From Gallibacterium genomosp. 1 (GTDB taxonomy: Bacteria; Pseudomonadota; Gammaproteobacteria; Enterobacterales; Pasteurellaceae): a stretch of DNA of 64,000 bases. The DNA is taken from the NCBI RefSeq assembly GCF_000771875.1, contig NZ_JPXX01000007.1, forward strand, positions 1 through 64,000, given 5' to 3'. Both the position numbers and the translations under genes were made by a program. Positions 40,749 through 50,205 of this stretch are shown here, piece after piece; position 1 is the stretch's first letter, and each line of letters opens with the position of its first letter. Below the pieces are notes generated by a model. That model saw only the letters and a list, made by a program, of their open reading frames with translations. It did no database searches and was not told the DNA's origin.

Positions 40749-40799
40749 ATTTGCAAAATAATCCATAAGGGTTTACTGCCTTATGGATTTTGTGCAAAT
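40749..40799. terminator. Long imperfect hairpin between pyrH and frr
   Basis: Arms at 40749-40770 and 40779-40799 pair over about 20 positions, with a perfect inner core AATCCATAAGG/CCTTATGGATT and an eight-base loop. It lies about 100 bases past the pyrH stop. On the minus strand a short T-rich tract (ATTTTG) follows the inner stem, so it can act as a terminator. It might also be a processing or stability element. Confidence 0.6.
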
Positions 40800-40900
40800 A
40801 TGAATCCAGTTTTTACTCTTTCAATCCTATTCCCGCCATATAGCGGTTGCCAATTTAGAGGATTGCTTGAATTGTAACGAATGCAAAACGATTTTTAAAT

Positions 40901-41629
40901 CTATTTTTTGTCTGTAATTAATGTACCTTCCGGTTCACCGAGGATAACGCGACGCAATGCGCCCGGTTTATTCATATTAAATACACGAATCGGCATTCCG
41001 TGATCACGTGCCAATGTAAAGGCTGCCAAATCCATCACTTTTAACTCTTTTTCCAACACTTCCTGATAAGTCAATGTAGAATAAAGTTTAGCATTCGGAT
41101 TGGTAGCCGGATCACAATCATAAACCCCGTCTACTTTGGTCGCTTTCAATACCACATCCGCTTCAATTTCTATACCACGAAGACAAGCTGCTGAATCAGT
41201 GGTAAAGAACGGATTTCCTGTCCCTGCTGAAAAAATAACAACTTGTCCCTGTCTTAATAAACGAATCGCTTGCGCCCAGCTATAAGTATCACACACACCG
41301 TTTAATGGAAACGCCGACATCAATTTTGCATTTACATCGGCACGATGTAAGGAATCGCGCATCGCTAAACCATTCATTACAGTCGCCAACATTCCCATAT
41401 GGTCACCAACAACACGGTTCATACCCGCTTTAGCCAATTTTGCACCACGGAATAAATTCCCCCCACCTAATACAACCGCTACTTGCACACCTAACTCAAG
41501 CAAATCTTTAATCTCCATTGCCATACGGTCAAGAATAGAAGGATCAATACCAAAACCCTCTTCTCCTTGCAAAGCTTCGCCACTTAATTTAAGCAAAATA
41601 CGGTTATAAATCGGTTTTAATTGACTCAT
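40901..41629 (-). CDS. pyrH: Uridylate kinase
   Basis: PyrH phosphorylates UMP to UDP; the bacterial form is a hexamer regulated by GTP and UTP. The 242 residues show [13 protein letters not shown] near residue 11, [11 protein letters not shown] near residue 53 and the later [16 protein letters not shown] near residue 135. I use the ATG at 41629 with AGGAAAG upstream; an in-frame start at 41653 adds eight residues not seen in the family. It follows tsf after a terminator and precedes frr. Confidence 0.96.
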   Translation of the reverse strand: MSQLKPIYNRILLKLSGEALQGEEGFGIDPSILDRMAMEIKDLLELGVQVAVVLGGGNLFRGAKLAKAGMNRVVGDHMGMLATVMNGLAMRDSLHRADVNAKLMSAFPLNGVCDTYSWAQAIRLLRQGQVVIFSAGTGNPFFTTDSAACLRGIEIEADVVLKATKVDGVYDCDPATNPNAKLYSTLTYQEVLEKELKVMDLAAFTLARDHGMPIRVFNMNKPGALRRVILGEPEGTLITDKK

Positions 41630-41718
41630 TGTGCTTTCCTTTTTTATTTCCAAATAAATTATTTATCATTCTTTTTAATATCACTATAATTTCAAAAATA
41701 CTAAATAATTTATTTATA

Positions 41719-41744
41719 AAAAAAGCGAGTTTCCTCGCTTTTTT
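41719..41744. terminator. Symmetric terminator of tsf
   Basis: GCGAG and CTCGC pair around a four-base loop with A residues on one side and T residues on the other, just past the tsf stop codon. The T run lies on the correct side for leftward transcription and the element is symmetric. Confidence 0.87.
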
Positions 41745-41754
41745 CACTCATTAA

Positions 41755-42603
41755 TTAGGCTTTTGACATCGCTGCAACTTCTGCTGCGAAATCAGATTCA
41801 ACCTTCTCAATACCTTCACCTACTTCTAAACGAATGAAGCTAGATACTGTCGCACCTTTTTCTTTTAATAATTCACCAACAGTTTTTGATGGATCCATTA
41901 CAAATGGTTGACCTGTTAAAGACACTTCGCCGGTAAATTTCTTCATACGGCCTTCTACCATTTTTTCTGCAATTTCACGAGGTTTACCAGATTGCATTGC
42001 AATATCAACCTGAATTTGACGTTCGTGAGCAACAACATCTGCTGGAACATCAGAAGGATTTACATATTCAGGACGACTTGCTGCAATGTGCATTGCGATA
42101 TGTTTCATTAGTTCTTCATCCGCATTGCTTGCTGCAACCAATACACCGATTTTCGCTCCATGTAAGTATGAACCGACAGCATCGCCACTGATTGCGGAAA
42201 CACGACGAATATTCATATTTTCACCGATCTTCGCCACTAATGCCGTACGTTCATCTTCAAAGTGAGCTTTTAATACATCAATATCTGTTACTTTATTTTC
42301 TAACGCATAATCAGCAACTTTGTTTGCCAATGCCAAGAATCCTGAATCTTTTGCTACGAAGTCTGTTTCGCAATTCATTTCAACAGCAACACCATAACCA
42401 TCTTTAATACGAACGATGATTACACCTTCAGCAGCAACACGACCTGCTTTTTTAGCTGCTTTTGCTTGACCTGATTTACGCATATTGTCGATTGCTAATT
42501 CGATATCGCCGTTTGCTTCAACAAGTGCTTTTTTACACTCCATCATACCAGCGCCGGTACGTTCACGTAATTCTTTTACTAATGATGCTGTAATTTCAGC
42601 CAT
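41755..42603 (-). CDS. tsf: Elongation factor Ts
   Basis: EF-Ts reloads EF-Tu with GTP. The 282-residue product has the N-terminal UBA-like module with [22 protein letters not shown] near residue 12, and the EF-Tu contact region ETDFVAKD near residue 79 (C-E-T-D-F-V). It follows rpsB, with a 117-base spacer that holds a hairpin, and is followed by a strong terminator. Confidence 0.97.
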   Translation of the reverse strand: MAEITASLVKELRERTGAGMMECKKALVEANGDIELAIDNMRKSGQAKAAKKAGRVAAEGVIIVRIKDGYGVAVEMNCETDFVAKDSGFLALANKVADYALENKVTDIDVLKAHFEDERTALVAKIGENMNIRRVSAISGDAVGSYLHGAKIGVLVAASNADEELMKHIAMHIAASRPEYVNPSDVPADVVAHERQIQVDIAMQSGKPREIAEKMVEGRMKKFTGEVSLTGQPFVMDPSKTVGELLKEKGATVSSFIRLEVGEGIEKVESDFAAEVAAMSKA

Positions 42604-42634
42604 TTTTAAATCCTCTCTGTCTACTCGACTTATA

Positions 42635-42661
42635 AAACAGGGAACTTAAAAAAGTCCCCTG
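42635..42661 (-). terminator. Hairpin between rpsB and tsf (partial terminator)
   Basis: On the minus strand CAGGGGACTT and AAGTTCCCTG pair (one mismatch) and four T residues follow. It lies in the spacer between the two genes, where E. coli also has an intercistronic terminator that lets part of the transcripts pass into tsf. Partial read-through here is inferred. Confidence 0.7.
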
Positions 42662-42720
42662 CTAACCAGTTAATTTACTGCGGTTAATAAGGGATTTAAC
42701 CTTATTATATCCCGATACAA

Positions 42721-43470
42721 TTATTCAGCTTTAGCTTCGGCGTCTGCAGCTAATTCTTCAAAAGCTTCTTCAGCTACTGCACCTTGAGCCTGAGCCTTAC
42801 CTTCTTTAACAGCTTCTGCCGCTGCAGTTAAGTAAAGTTGAATCGCTCTTACTGCGTCATCGTTACCTGGGATCACGTAATCAACGCCATCCGGATCAGA
42901 GTTAGTATCAACAATAGCAAATACAGGAATACCAAGGTTATTTGCTTCTTTAATTGCAATATGTTCGTGGTCTGCTGCGATAACGAATAATGCATCAGGT
43001 AAACCACCCATATCTTTGATACCGCCAAGACTTAACTCTAATTTTTCCATCTCACGAGTACGCATTAACGCTTCTTTTTTGGTTAATTTATCAAATGTAC
43101 CGTCTTGAGATTGAGTTTCTAAATCTTTTAAGCGTTTGATTGATTGACGTACTGTTTTCCAGTTAGTCAACATACCACCTAACCAACGGTGGTTTACATA
43201 GAATTGTTGGCAATCTAATGCTGCTGCTTGCACCGGATCGGTTGCTGCACGTTTTGTACCAACGAAAAGAATTTTACCGTTATTTTGTGCAATACGTTTT
43301 AATTCTTCTAACGCTGCATTAAACATAGGTAAAGTTTTCTCTAAGTTGATGATATGAACACCATTACGAGGTCCAAAAATGAAAGGTTTCATTTTTGGAT
43401 TCCAATAACGAGTTTGGTGACCGAAATGAACGCCAGCTTGTAGCATCTCACGCATTGTAACTTGTGCCAT
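42721..43470 (-). CDS. rpsB: 30S ribosomal protein S2
   Basis: S2 binds late to the 30S subunit near S1. The 249-residue protein starts [20 protein letters not shown] and contains [18 protein letters not shown] and RWLGGMLTN, all family signatures. The tail after about 225 is rich in A and E, as in other gamma-proteobacteria. I use the ATG at 43470, with AAGGAA upstream; the longer frame from 43506 lies within the leader. A structured leader upstream suggests feedback by S2. Confidence 0.97.
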   Translation of the reverse strand: MAQVTMREMLQAGVHFGHQTRYWNPKMKPFIFGPRNGVHIINLEKTLPMFNAALEELKRIAQNNGKILFVGTKRAATDPVQAAALDCQQFYVNHRWLGGMLTNWKTVRQSIKRLKDLETQSQDGTFDKLTKKEALMRTREMEKLELSLGGIKDMGGLPDALFVIAADHEHIAIKEANNLGIPVFAIVDTNSDPDGVDYVIPGNDDAVRAIQLYLTAAAEAVKEGKAQAQGAVAEEAFEELAADAEAKAE

Positions 43471-43503
43471 AATTTTTTCCTTATTCAATTGGGGTTTAGC
43501 CTC

Positions 43504-43559
43504 CACATATCCCTAAACAACCGACCGTTTGGCACCCCGATTGCTAGTGTCGATATGTG
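43504..43559 (-). promoter_or_regulatory. Structured rpsB leader (S2 autoregulation type)
   Basis: The minus-strand leader has a closing stem of CACATATC and GATATGTG enclosing a G-rich segment (ATCGGGGTGCC) and an AAACGGTCGGTT hairpin-like element. Gamma-proteobacterial rpsB leaders with conserved structure bind S2 and repress rpsB-tsf. The stem, placement and conserved-looking core support the same here. I could not compare it with the published RNA family. Confidence 0.6.
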
Positions 43560-43610
43560 TGTGAATTAAAATTAAACCTTTCAAATTTTTACGACAGAAA
43601 GGCGGTGCGT

Positions 43611-43640
43611 TTTATACCACAAAATACAGTAAAAAACCAA
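43611..43640 (-). promoter_or_regulatory. Probable rpsB-tsf promoter
   Basis: On the minus strand TTGGTT and TATAAA stand 18 bases apart, followed by GC-rich bases (CGCACCGCC), like the discriminator of ribosomal promoters. The predicted start near 43604 gives a leader of about 135 bases that contains the structured element. Confidence 0.55.
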
Positions 43641-43671
43641 TATTATTCGGAAATATTTTATGTATTAATCA

Positions 43672-45042
43672 TTAAAATCCATCCAACACCTGCAAAGCAT
43701 CACTTAATTTTTTAACTGAAAAAACTTGCATATTTTCAATTGTGTTTTTAGGTCGATTAGCAAATGGCACTATTGCTCTGCGAAAACCGTGCTTAGCTGC
43801 TTCACTGATACGTTCCTGTCCACTTGGAACAGGGCGAATTTCTCCTGCCAAACCAACTTCACCAAACACCACCAAATCACGAGGAAGAGAGCGATTACGA
43901 AAACTAGAGATTAACGCTAATAATAATGCCAAATCCGCACTGGTTTCTGTCACCTTCACGCCACCAACAACATTGACAAAAATATCCTGATCTGCCATTT
44001 GTAAACCACCGTGTCGATGAAGCACTGCTAATAATAATGCTACACGGTTATGATCCAATCCAACCGCCACACGTCGAGGATTTGCCAACAAAGAATGATC
44101 TACTAATGCCTGAATTTCCACTAAAAGAGGTCGAGTTCCCTCCCATAATACCACTACGGAACTGCCCGGCGTTTGTTCTTCACCACGGCTTAGGAAAATA
44201 GCTGATGGATTTTTAACCTCTTTTAATCCCTGTTCTGTCATTCCAAATACACCCAGTTCATTTACTGCACCGAAACGATTTTTTTGGCTGCGAAGTGTAC
44301 GAAAACGAGAATCTGCTTCTCCTTCTAATAAAATTGAACAGTCGATACAATGTTCCAACACTTTCGGCCCAGCTAATGTACCGTCCTTTGTCACGTGACC
44401 TACCATAATAATCGCCACCTGATTCATTTTGGCATAACGCGTTAAATAAGAGGCGCATTCCCTAACTTGAGAAACACTTCCCGGTGAAGATTGAATGTCT
44501 GCCAGATGCATTACCTGAATAGAATCAATTACCATTATTTTCGGTTTTATCTGATCAGCTGTGATACAAATTTGCTCGACCGAAGTTTCTGATAACATTT
44601 GTAAATTATCCATCGGTAAATTCAGGCGTTTCGCCCTCATTGCCACTTGCTGTAATGATTCCTCACCCGTAACATAGAGAGTCGGCATTGATTGTGCTAA
44701 ACCGCACATCACTTGTAATAACAATGTACTTTTACCAGCTCCCGGATGTCCACCAATTAAAATTGCACTGCCCGGCACAATGCCACCACCTAAGACACGA
44801 TCAAACTCATTAAAACCGCTACTGAAGCGAGGTAATTCCGACAAACTAATATCAGACAATTTTTGTACTTTACTGCCACTTGCTCCGGCATAACCACTAA
44901 AGCGATCATTCTTATTATTTGTGGATGCAATCCTTACTTCTGTTATCGTATTCCACGCGTGGCAAGCACTGCATTGCCCCTGCCAACGAGCATATTCCGC
45001 ACCACAATCATTACATACATAAGCTGTTTTTACTTTTGCCAT
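43672..45042 (-). CDS. radA: DNA repair protein RadA (Sms)
   Basis: RadA is a RecA-like ATPase that drives branch migration during recombination and, in competent bacteria, uptake-DNA integration. The 456 residues show a four-cysteine zinc finger (CNDCG and CSAC, residues 10-31), Walker A GGHPGAGKST near residue 98, the RadA motif KNRFG near residue 254, and a Lon-protease-like C-terminal domain. The upstream CYTH gene ends 2 bases before its start. A gap with the rpsB promoter separates it from rpsB. Confidence 0.97.
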   Translation of the reverse strand: MAKVKTAYVCNDCGAEYARWQGQCSACHAWNTITEVRIASTNNKNDRFSGYAGASGSKVQKLSDISLSELPRFSSGFNEFDRVLGGGIVPGSAILIGGHPGAGKSTLLLQVMCGLAQSMPTLYVTGEESLQQVAMRAKRLNLPMDNLQMLSETSVEQICITADQIKPKIMVIDSIQVMHLADIQSSPGSVSQVRECASYLTRYAKMNQVAIIMVGHVTKDGTLAGPKVLEHCIDCSILLEGEADSRFRTLRSQKNRFGAVNELGVFGMTEQGLKEVKNPSAIFLSRGEEQTPGSSVVVLWEGTRPLLVEIQALVDHSLLANPRRVAVGLDHNRVALLLAVLHRHGGLQMADQDIFVNVVGGVKVTETSADLALLLALISSFRNRSLPRDLVVFGEVGLAGEIRPVPSGQERISEAAKHGFRRAIVPFANRPKNTIENMQVFSVKKLSDALQVLDGF

Positions 45043-45044
45043 AC

Positions 45045-46079
45045 TTATTTCAATGTCATTTTTAATAGATTAATCATTTTTTGTAGATATCTTCCTTGAG
45101 AAGTTAATTCCACCAGCCGTTTCAATACGATGTGATTATCCTGCTGCTCCACGTGTTGAGCAATAATTTTTCGGATTTGTTGATATACAAATAAGTTTAT
45201 TTCAATCATTTCTGTCGCATCTTCTTTGTCTAAAAATTGTGCAAACAACGCTTCTTGCTCACAACTATGTTGATAAAGCGTGAAAAATAATCCAATTAAT
45301 GCTGTTGTTTCCATTTGATTTTCTGATATGAGATCGAGATCGAGTTTTTCTAAATTTTTTAATAATTTCAGTTCATATTGAAATAATGCCTTTAATTGTT
45401 GCTGTGGTGATTGAAATACCTGTTCAAGAAATTGTCGCCATTCATCGATTGTCATTAGTGTAGCTTTTGGAGTTATTCCAGCTAGTCGATAACCTCTTTC
45501 TGCTTTACTAATCTGCCCTAATCTCATTCCATCTAAAAAAAGAAAATGCTGCACAAAATTCAGTACATCCTCTACATTTCCGGATTTTAATTCAAATTCA
45601 ACCTCACAAATCGGCGCTTTCGCATTATTCGCCTTAATTTCCCCTTGATCGATAGCAATTTCCAATTGTGTACCATTACCAGTTTCCAGTAAATAATATT
45701 CCCGCAGAAAATCAGTATAAAAAATAGGTTGGAGTGAACGTTGCAATTCCTCATAAGGACGAGCTAATGTCAATTCAGAAAATTGACTAAATAACTTCAA
45801 GTCCGGCTGCCGTTGCGATAAACGAACATTATATTCCGGACGCATATGCAATCCACCTTGTGCTGTACCGGCTGTTTTTAAGGTCATCGTATAAACACTA
45901 TCTTCATTACGAACTCGTAACCCCATTTTTTGTTGTGAAAAAAAATTGTCTTCTGTATCAAAATAACAATTTTGACTAGCGGTCTGATAATGTTTTAATA
46001 AACGAAAATGACTCAATTCTTGCTTTAAACCATTGATAACTTCTTGATTTGTCGTTAATTTCAATTCTATTTCTTGCAT
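45045..46079 (-). CDS. CYTH-domain protein (YgiF-like inorganic triphosphatase)
   Basis: The N-terminal 200 residues form a CYTH domain: EIELKL at the start (the ExExK motif), then LRVRNEDSVYTMTLKTAG near residue 53, and CEVEFELKSG near 164. YgiF-type enzymes hydrolyse inorganic triphosphate with a metal. The C-terminal part (200-344) is helical, like a CHAD domain, but shows few histidines and no clear CHAD pattern, so it is diverged. I use the ATG giving MQEIELKL; the frame extends upstream to 46139. It is 2 bases from radA. A triphosphatase role is inferred. Confidence 0.8.
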   Translation of the reverse strand: MQEIELKLTTNQEVINGLKQELSHFRLLKHYQTASQNCYFDTEDNFFSQQKMGLRVRNEDSVYTMTLKTAGTAQGGLHMRPEYNVRLSQRQPDLKLFSQFSELTLARPYEELQRSLQPIFYTDFLREYYLLETGNGTQLEIAIDQGEIKANNAKAPICEVEFELKSGNVEDVLNFVQHFLFLDGMRLGQISKAERGYRLAGITPKATLMTIDEWRQFLEQVFQSPQQQLKALFQYELKLLKNLEKLDLDLISENQMETTALIGLFFTLYQHSCEQEALFAQFLDKEDATEMIEINLFVYQQIRKIIAQHVEQQDNHIVLKRLVELTSQGRYLQKMINLLKMTLK

Positions 46080-46239
46080 TTTTTCGATTCCCTTACTTAA
46101 TTTTATCAATTTCGTTACTTTAACAAATTTTGCTATCACTGTATAAAATAAAATCTTGTCAGTAGGAAATAGTCTATTGTAAAATTCGCGCAGCTTTTAT
46201 CTGGCATTACAGCCAACAAACCCAATTAAGGAGATGTCT

Positions 46240-46920
46240 ATGGCAATCAATAATATTCTTGGTCTATTTGCCCAATCCCCCCTTAAACCATTACAAAAGC
46301 ATTCCACTAAAGTTAATGAAGCATGTGCAATGTTAGTTCCCTTCTTTGAAGCCTGTTATGCCAATGATTGGGATACTGCACAGCAAATTCGTAATAAAAT
46401 TTCAGAATTAGAAAAGCAAGCTGATTTATTAAAACGTGAAATTCGTTTAAAACTGCCTCGTGGTATTTTTATGCCTGTCGAACGTGGTGATTTGCTGGAA
46501 TTAGTCACACAACTGGATAAATTGGCGAACTATGCAAAAGATATTTCAGGTCGTGTAATTGGTCGAAAATTACACGTTCCAGAACAAATTCAAACTGAAT
46601 TTTTAGCTTATGTGCGCCGTAGTTTGGATTCCAGTGATCAAGCTCGTCGAGTAATTGATGAAATGGATCAACTGCTTGAAACCGGTTTCAGAGGACGTGA
46701 AGTAAATTTCGTAAACGATATGATCAATGAATTGGATAAAATTGAAGATGATACCGATCATATGCAGATTGTTCTACGTCGCACCCTTCTTGATCTAGAG
46801 GCTTCTTATAATCCAATTGATATGATGTTCTTATACAAAATTATCGAGTGGGTCGGAGTATTGGCAGATCAAGCACAGCGTGTTGGTTCTCGCATTGAAT
46901 TAATGTTAGCGCGTTCATAA
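46240..46920 (+). CDS. DUF47/PhoU-like phosphate transport regulator
   Basis: The 226-residue product is an all-helical PhoU-related protein of the DUF47 (TIGR00153) family, thought to control or couple to Pit-type phosphate carriers. The family segment KLPRGIFMPVERGDLLELVTQLDKLANYAKDI is recognisable around residues 75-105, and acidic E/D patches typical of metal binding occur throughout. The ATG at 46240 has AAGGAG six bases before it; the ATG at 46234 abuts that site. pit follows after 34 bases, which supports the role. Confidence 0.88.
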   Translation: MAINNILGLFAQSPLKPLQKHSTKVNEACAMLVPFFEACYANDWDTAQQIRNKISELEKQADLLKREIRLKLPRGIFMPVERGDLLELVTQLDKLANYAKDISGRVIGRKLHVPEQIQTEFLAYVRRSLDSSDQARRVIDEMDQLLETGFRGREVNFVNDMINELDKIEDDTDHMQIVLRRTLLDLEASYNPIDMMFLYKIIEWVGVLADQAQRVGSRIELMLARS

Positions 46921-46954
46921 TGCAATAACGCGACTTTAATAATTAGGGTTCATT

Positions 46955-48214
46955 ATGGAAACATTATCTAATTACAGCACTCTGCTAGTTATCTTGACTG
47001 CCGTCTTTGGCTTTTTAATGGCATTTGGAATTGGAGCCAATGATGTTTCAAATGCTATGGGAACTTCTGTCGGCTCAAAGGCAATTACACCACGTCAAGC
47101 AATTATAATTGCAATTATTTTTGAAGGTGCCGGTGCTTATTTAGCCGGTGGTGAAGTAGCGGAAACCATTAAAGATGGTATTATCGATCCAACACTCTTT
47201 ATTCATCAACCGGATATTCTGGTGTTAGGAATGATGGGTGCTTTGCTCTCTGCCGGTTTCTGGTTAGTGTTGGCTTCACGCTTGGGTTGGCCTGTTTCCA
47301 CCACACACACTATTATCGGTGCGATTGTCGGTTTCGCCTGCGTAACCATAGGCAGTGATGCTGTAGAATGGAGCAGTCTATTAGGTATTTTCGGTAGCTG
47401 GATTATTACCCCTTTTATCGCAGGTATTATCGCTTATCTCATTTTCGTCAGCACGCAAAAATTGATTTTTGATACCGACAGCCCATTATTAAATGCAAAA
47501 CAGTTTGCACCGTTTTATATGGGTTTAACCATTTTTATCATTTCATTAGTTACCATTAAAAAAGGCTTAAAACATATTGGCTTACATCTCTCTAATGGAG
47601 AAACTTTCCTTATTTCATTAGCACTTAGTGTTATCGCCATTATCGGTTGTTTTATCTACTTACGCAGTCAATCTTTTGAAAAGAAAGCCAGTGCCGGCTT
47701 CGGTGCGGTAGAAAAAGTATTCCGTATCTTAATGTTATTAACCGCCTGCTCTATGGCATTCGCTCACGGTTCAAATGATGTTGCCAACGCAATTGGTCCA
47801 CTCTCTGCTGTCGTTTCCATTATTGATCACGGAGGCGTTATTGCCGGCAAAACGACAATGGCGTGGTGGGTATTACCATTAGGTGCGTTGGGTATTATCG
47901 CTGGTTTGGCAGTGATGGGGCAACGTGTAATGGAAACCATCGGTACAGGTATTACCGATTTAACACCAAGTCGTGGTTTCGCTGCACAGTTTGCAACAGC
48001 AACCACCGTTATTTTAGCATCCGGCACCGGTTTACCAATTTCCACAACACAAACCTTAGTCGGAGCAGTTTTAGGAGTTGGTTTTGCTCGTGGTATCGCA
48101 GCATTAAACCTAACCGTTATCCGCAATATTATCTCTTCGTGGATTATTACATTGCCTGCCGGAGCAGTTTTCTCTATTATAATTTTCTATATCCTTAAAG
48201 CGATATTATTGTAA
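46955..48214 (+). CDS. pit: Low-affinity inorganic phosphate transporter (PiT family)
   Basis: This inner-membrane carrier moves phosphate, probably as a metal-phosphate complex with protons. The 419-residue protein has ten or so helices and the two duplicated PiT signatures: GANDVSNAMGTSVGSKAI near residue 27 and AHGSNDVANAIGPL near residue 270. The paired STTHT and STTQT motifs are also present. It forms a unit with the upstream DUF47 gene. A hairpin follows. Confidence 0.95.
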   Translation: METLSNYSTLLVILTAVFGFLMAFGIGANDVSNAMGTSVGSKAITPRQAIIIAIIFEGAGAYLAGGEVAETIKDGIIDPTLFIHQPDILVLGMMGALLSAGFWLVLASRLGWPVSTTHTIIGAIVGFACVTIGSDAVEWSSLLGIFGSWIITPFIAGIIAYLIFVSTQKLIFDTDSPLLNAKQFAPFYMGLTIFIISLVTIKKGLKHIGLHLSNGETFLISLALSVIAIIGCFIYLRSQSFEKKASAGFGAVEKVFRILMLLTACSMAFAHGSNDVANAIGPLSAVVSIIDHGGVIAGKTTMAWWVLPLGALGIIAGLAVMGQRVMETIGTGITDLTPSRGFAAQFATATTVILASGTGLPISTTQTLVGAVLGVGFARGIAALNLTVIRNIISSWIITLPAGAVFSIIIFYILKAILL

Positions 48215-48232
48215 AATAATCTCCATAATTGA

Positions 48233-48261
48233 GGCTAAATATACTAATTAAATATTTAGCC
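48233..48261 (+). terminator. Hairpin after pit
   Basis: GGCTAAATAT and ATATTTAGCC form a 10-base-pair stem with a nine-base loop, about 20 bases after the stop codon. The T tract beyond it is interrupted (ACTTTCTTGTTTT), so strength is uncertain. Confidence 0.65.
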
Positions 48262-48415
48262 ACTTTCTTGTTTTATTACTATTGCTTCAATACACAGAGC
48301 AACACATAAAGTATTACACGATAAATTACCCTGATTGGGAAGGATTATGACTTTCCCAAATTAATTAAATTACACCACTATGAGCGACGTGATTTCAACC
48401 ATTTAGGAGTTATTG

Positions 48416-49021
48416 ATGAAGAAAATTATCTCTCTACTTCTCATCTTACTTGCTTTTTTAGGCATCGGTTTCAGTGCAAATGCAGAAACTCAATATGTAT
48501 CAGAAAATTTGAATACCTATTTGCGTAAAGGAGCAGGTGATCAATTCAAACTCGTCGGTACAATTAAATCAGGTGAAGCCGTCACTATTTTAAATAAAAA
48601 AGATAAATACACTCAAATCAGGGATAGCCGTAATCGTGAAGGTTGGATTTTAACCAGTGAGCTGACGCCGAAGGCAAGTAGTAAAGAACAACTGCCGGTT
48701 TTGCAAAAACAGATTGATGAGTTGACGTTAAGACTGAATCGGATTAATAACGACTGGCAACAACGTACCAACGAAATGCAACGTCGAACTCAACAAGCTG
48801 AAAAACAGAGCAGCGAATTATTAGAGCAGAATTCTCAACTTAATCGACAGGTCGAAATTCTCAAAAATAAGAATAAAGATCTTGAAGCAATGTTAGATTC
48901 TGAGAAACGTGGATTGATTATCCGTTGGTTTATTTACGGCGGTTCTGTGCTTGCTGTCGGTTTAATTTTAGGCCTGATTATTCCTATGATTATTCCGAGA
49001 AGACGTAGAGATCGTTGGTAA
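48416..49021 (+). CDS. ygiM: SH3-domain membrane protein, YgiM/TIGR04211 family
   Basis: The 201-residue product has a signal peptide (about 1-24, ending ANA), a bacterial SH3 domain with TYLRKGAGDQFKLVG and REGWILTSEL (25-80), a coiled coil rich in Q, E and N (95-165), and one C-terminal membrane helix followed by a basic tail (RRRRDRW). Its function is not known; it is an envelope protein. The ATG at 48416 has AGGAGT upstream. Its stop codon overlaps the cca start by one base, as in other gammaproteobacteria. Confidence 0.88.
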   Translation: MKKIISLLLILLAFLGIGFSANAETQYVSENLNTYLRKGAGDQFKLVGTIKSGEAVTILNKKDKYTQIRDSRNREGWILTSELTPKASSKEQLPVLQKQIDELTLRLNRINNDWQQRTNEMQRRTQQAEKQSSELLEQNSQLNRQVEILKNKNKDLEAMLDSEKRGLIIRWFIYGGSVLAVGLILGLIIPMIIPRRRRDRW

Positions 49022-50199
49022 TGACAGAAGAAATTAAAATCTATTTAGTTGGTGGTGCAGTGCGTGACCGTCTTTTAGGATTACCGGTCAAAGATAGAGA
49101 TTGGTTGGTCGTTCACGCTACTCCTGAATGGCTATTACACCAAGGCTATATCCAAGTGGGAAAAGATTTTCCGGTTTTCCTCCACCCACAAACAAAAGAA
49201 GAATATGCCTTAGCGCGTACTGAACACAAAAATGGTCGAGGATATACCGGTTTTTATTGTGATTTCTCCCCTGATATTACGTTAGAACAAGATCTAAAAC
49301 GTCGTGATTTAACCATTAATGCTATTGCTCAAGATACTGACGGCAATTTATATGATCCTTTTCACGGCATTCAGGATCTAAAACAACGTAAATTACGCCA
49401 TATATCTCCGGCTTTTTGCGAAGATCCATTGCGAATTCTACGTGTTGCTCGTTTTGCAGCACGTTTTTATGCATTTAATTTTACTATTGCGCCGGAAACC
49501 ATCGATTTAATGAAGTCTATGGTAAAACAGGGAGAATTAGCTGATCTCACCGTTGAACGAATTTGGCTAGAAACTGAAAAAGCATTATTATCGCCACGTT
49601 GTGATGTCTATTTTTCAATATTACATAAAATAGGTGCCACTTCACTGTTTCCCGAATTTAAACCGCTTTTTCAAAGCAAATGCAAATTACTGACACAAAG
49701 TTTGAAACGGCTCAATCTATTGTTGGAAGATCAAAATGATGATCAAGCACCTCTCTTTCGTTTTGTATTGCTCTGTGCCTTATTAGTCAGTTCAGAAACA
49801 TTATCGGCAATACAGCGAAAACAGTTGATAGAAAAGGTGCAACAATTATGCCAACGTTACAAAATACCTAACCATTACAGCGAATTAGCCAAACTTGCAA
49901 TGCAGTTTATCTTGCCTTTTTCGCAAACAGAACACCTCAGTGCCAACGATGTGATAGATTTGCTTGATCAGTTAGACTGTTGGCGCAAACCGCAGAGATT
50001 GGAACAACTTAATATTTTATATCGTGCTATATTTACCGATTTCGGTTTAGCGCAACAAAAACAGTGGCAACATTGGTATCAACAAGCGAAAAGTGTTGAT
50101 ATTCAACAAATTATTGCAGACGGTTTTCAAAAACAGGCCATCAAAAAAGAGCTATATCGCCGTCGCGTCGCCACCATTTCACAATACTTTAACGGATAA
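49021..50199 (+). CDS. cca: CCA-adding tRNA nucleotidyltransferase with degenerate HD domain
   Basis: The enzyme adds or repairs the CCA end of tRNAs. The nucleotidyltransferase head is intact: GGAVRDRLLGLPVKDRDW at residue 11, with the two catalytic aspartates, and RRDLTINAIAQD near residue 91, then EDPLRILRVARFAARF. The C-terminal half aligns in outline with the E. coli HD phosphohydrolase domain, but the expected HD pair reads CALLVS, and the flanking histidines are missing. So the phosphatase and phosphodiesterase activities should be absent. The 392 residues are slightly shorter than E. coli's 412. The start overlaps the ygiM stop. Confidence 0.93.
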   Translation: MTEEIKIYLVGGAVRDRLLGLPVKDRDWLVVHATPEWLLHQGYIQVGKDFPVFLHPQTKEEYALARTEHKNGRGYTGFYCDFSPDITLEQDLKRRDLTINAIAQDTDGNLYDPFHGIQDLKQRKLRHISPAFCEDPLRILRVARFAARFYAFNFTIAPETIDLMKSMVKQGELADLTVERIWLETEKALLSPRCDVYFSILHKIGATSLFPEFKPLFQSKCKLLTQSLKRLNLLLEDQNDDQAPLFRFVLLCALLVSSETLSAIQRKQLIEKVQQLCQRYKIPNHYSELAKLAMQFILPFSQTEHLSANDVIDLLDQLDCWRKPQRLEQLNILYRAIFTDFGLAQQKQWQHWYQQAKSVDIQQIIADGFQKQAIKKELYRRRVATISQYFNG

Positions 50200-50205
50200 A
50201 ACGCT

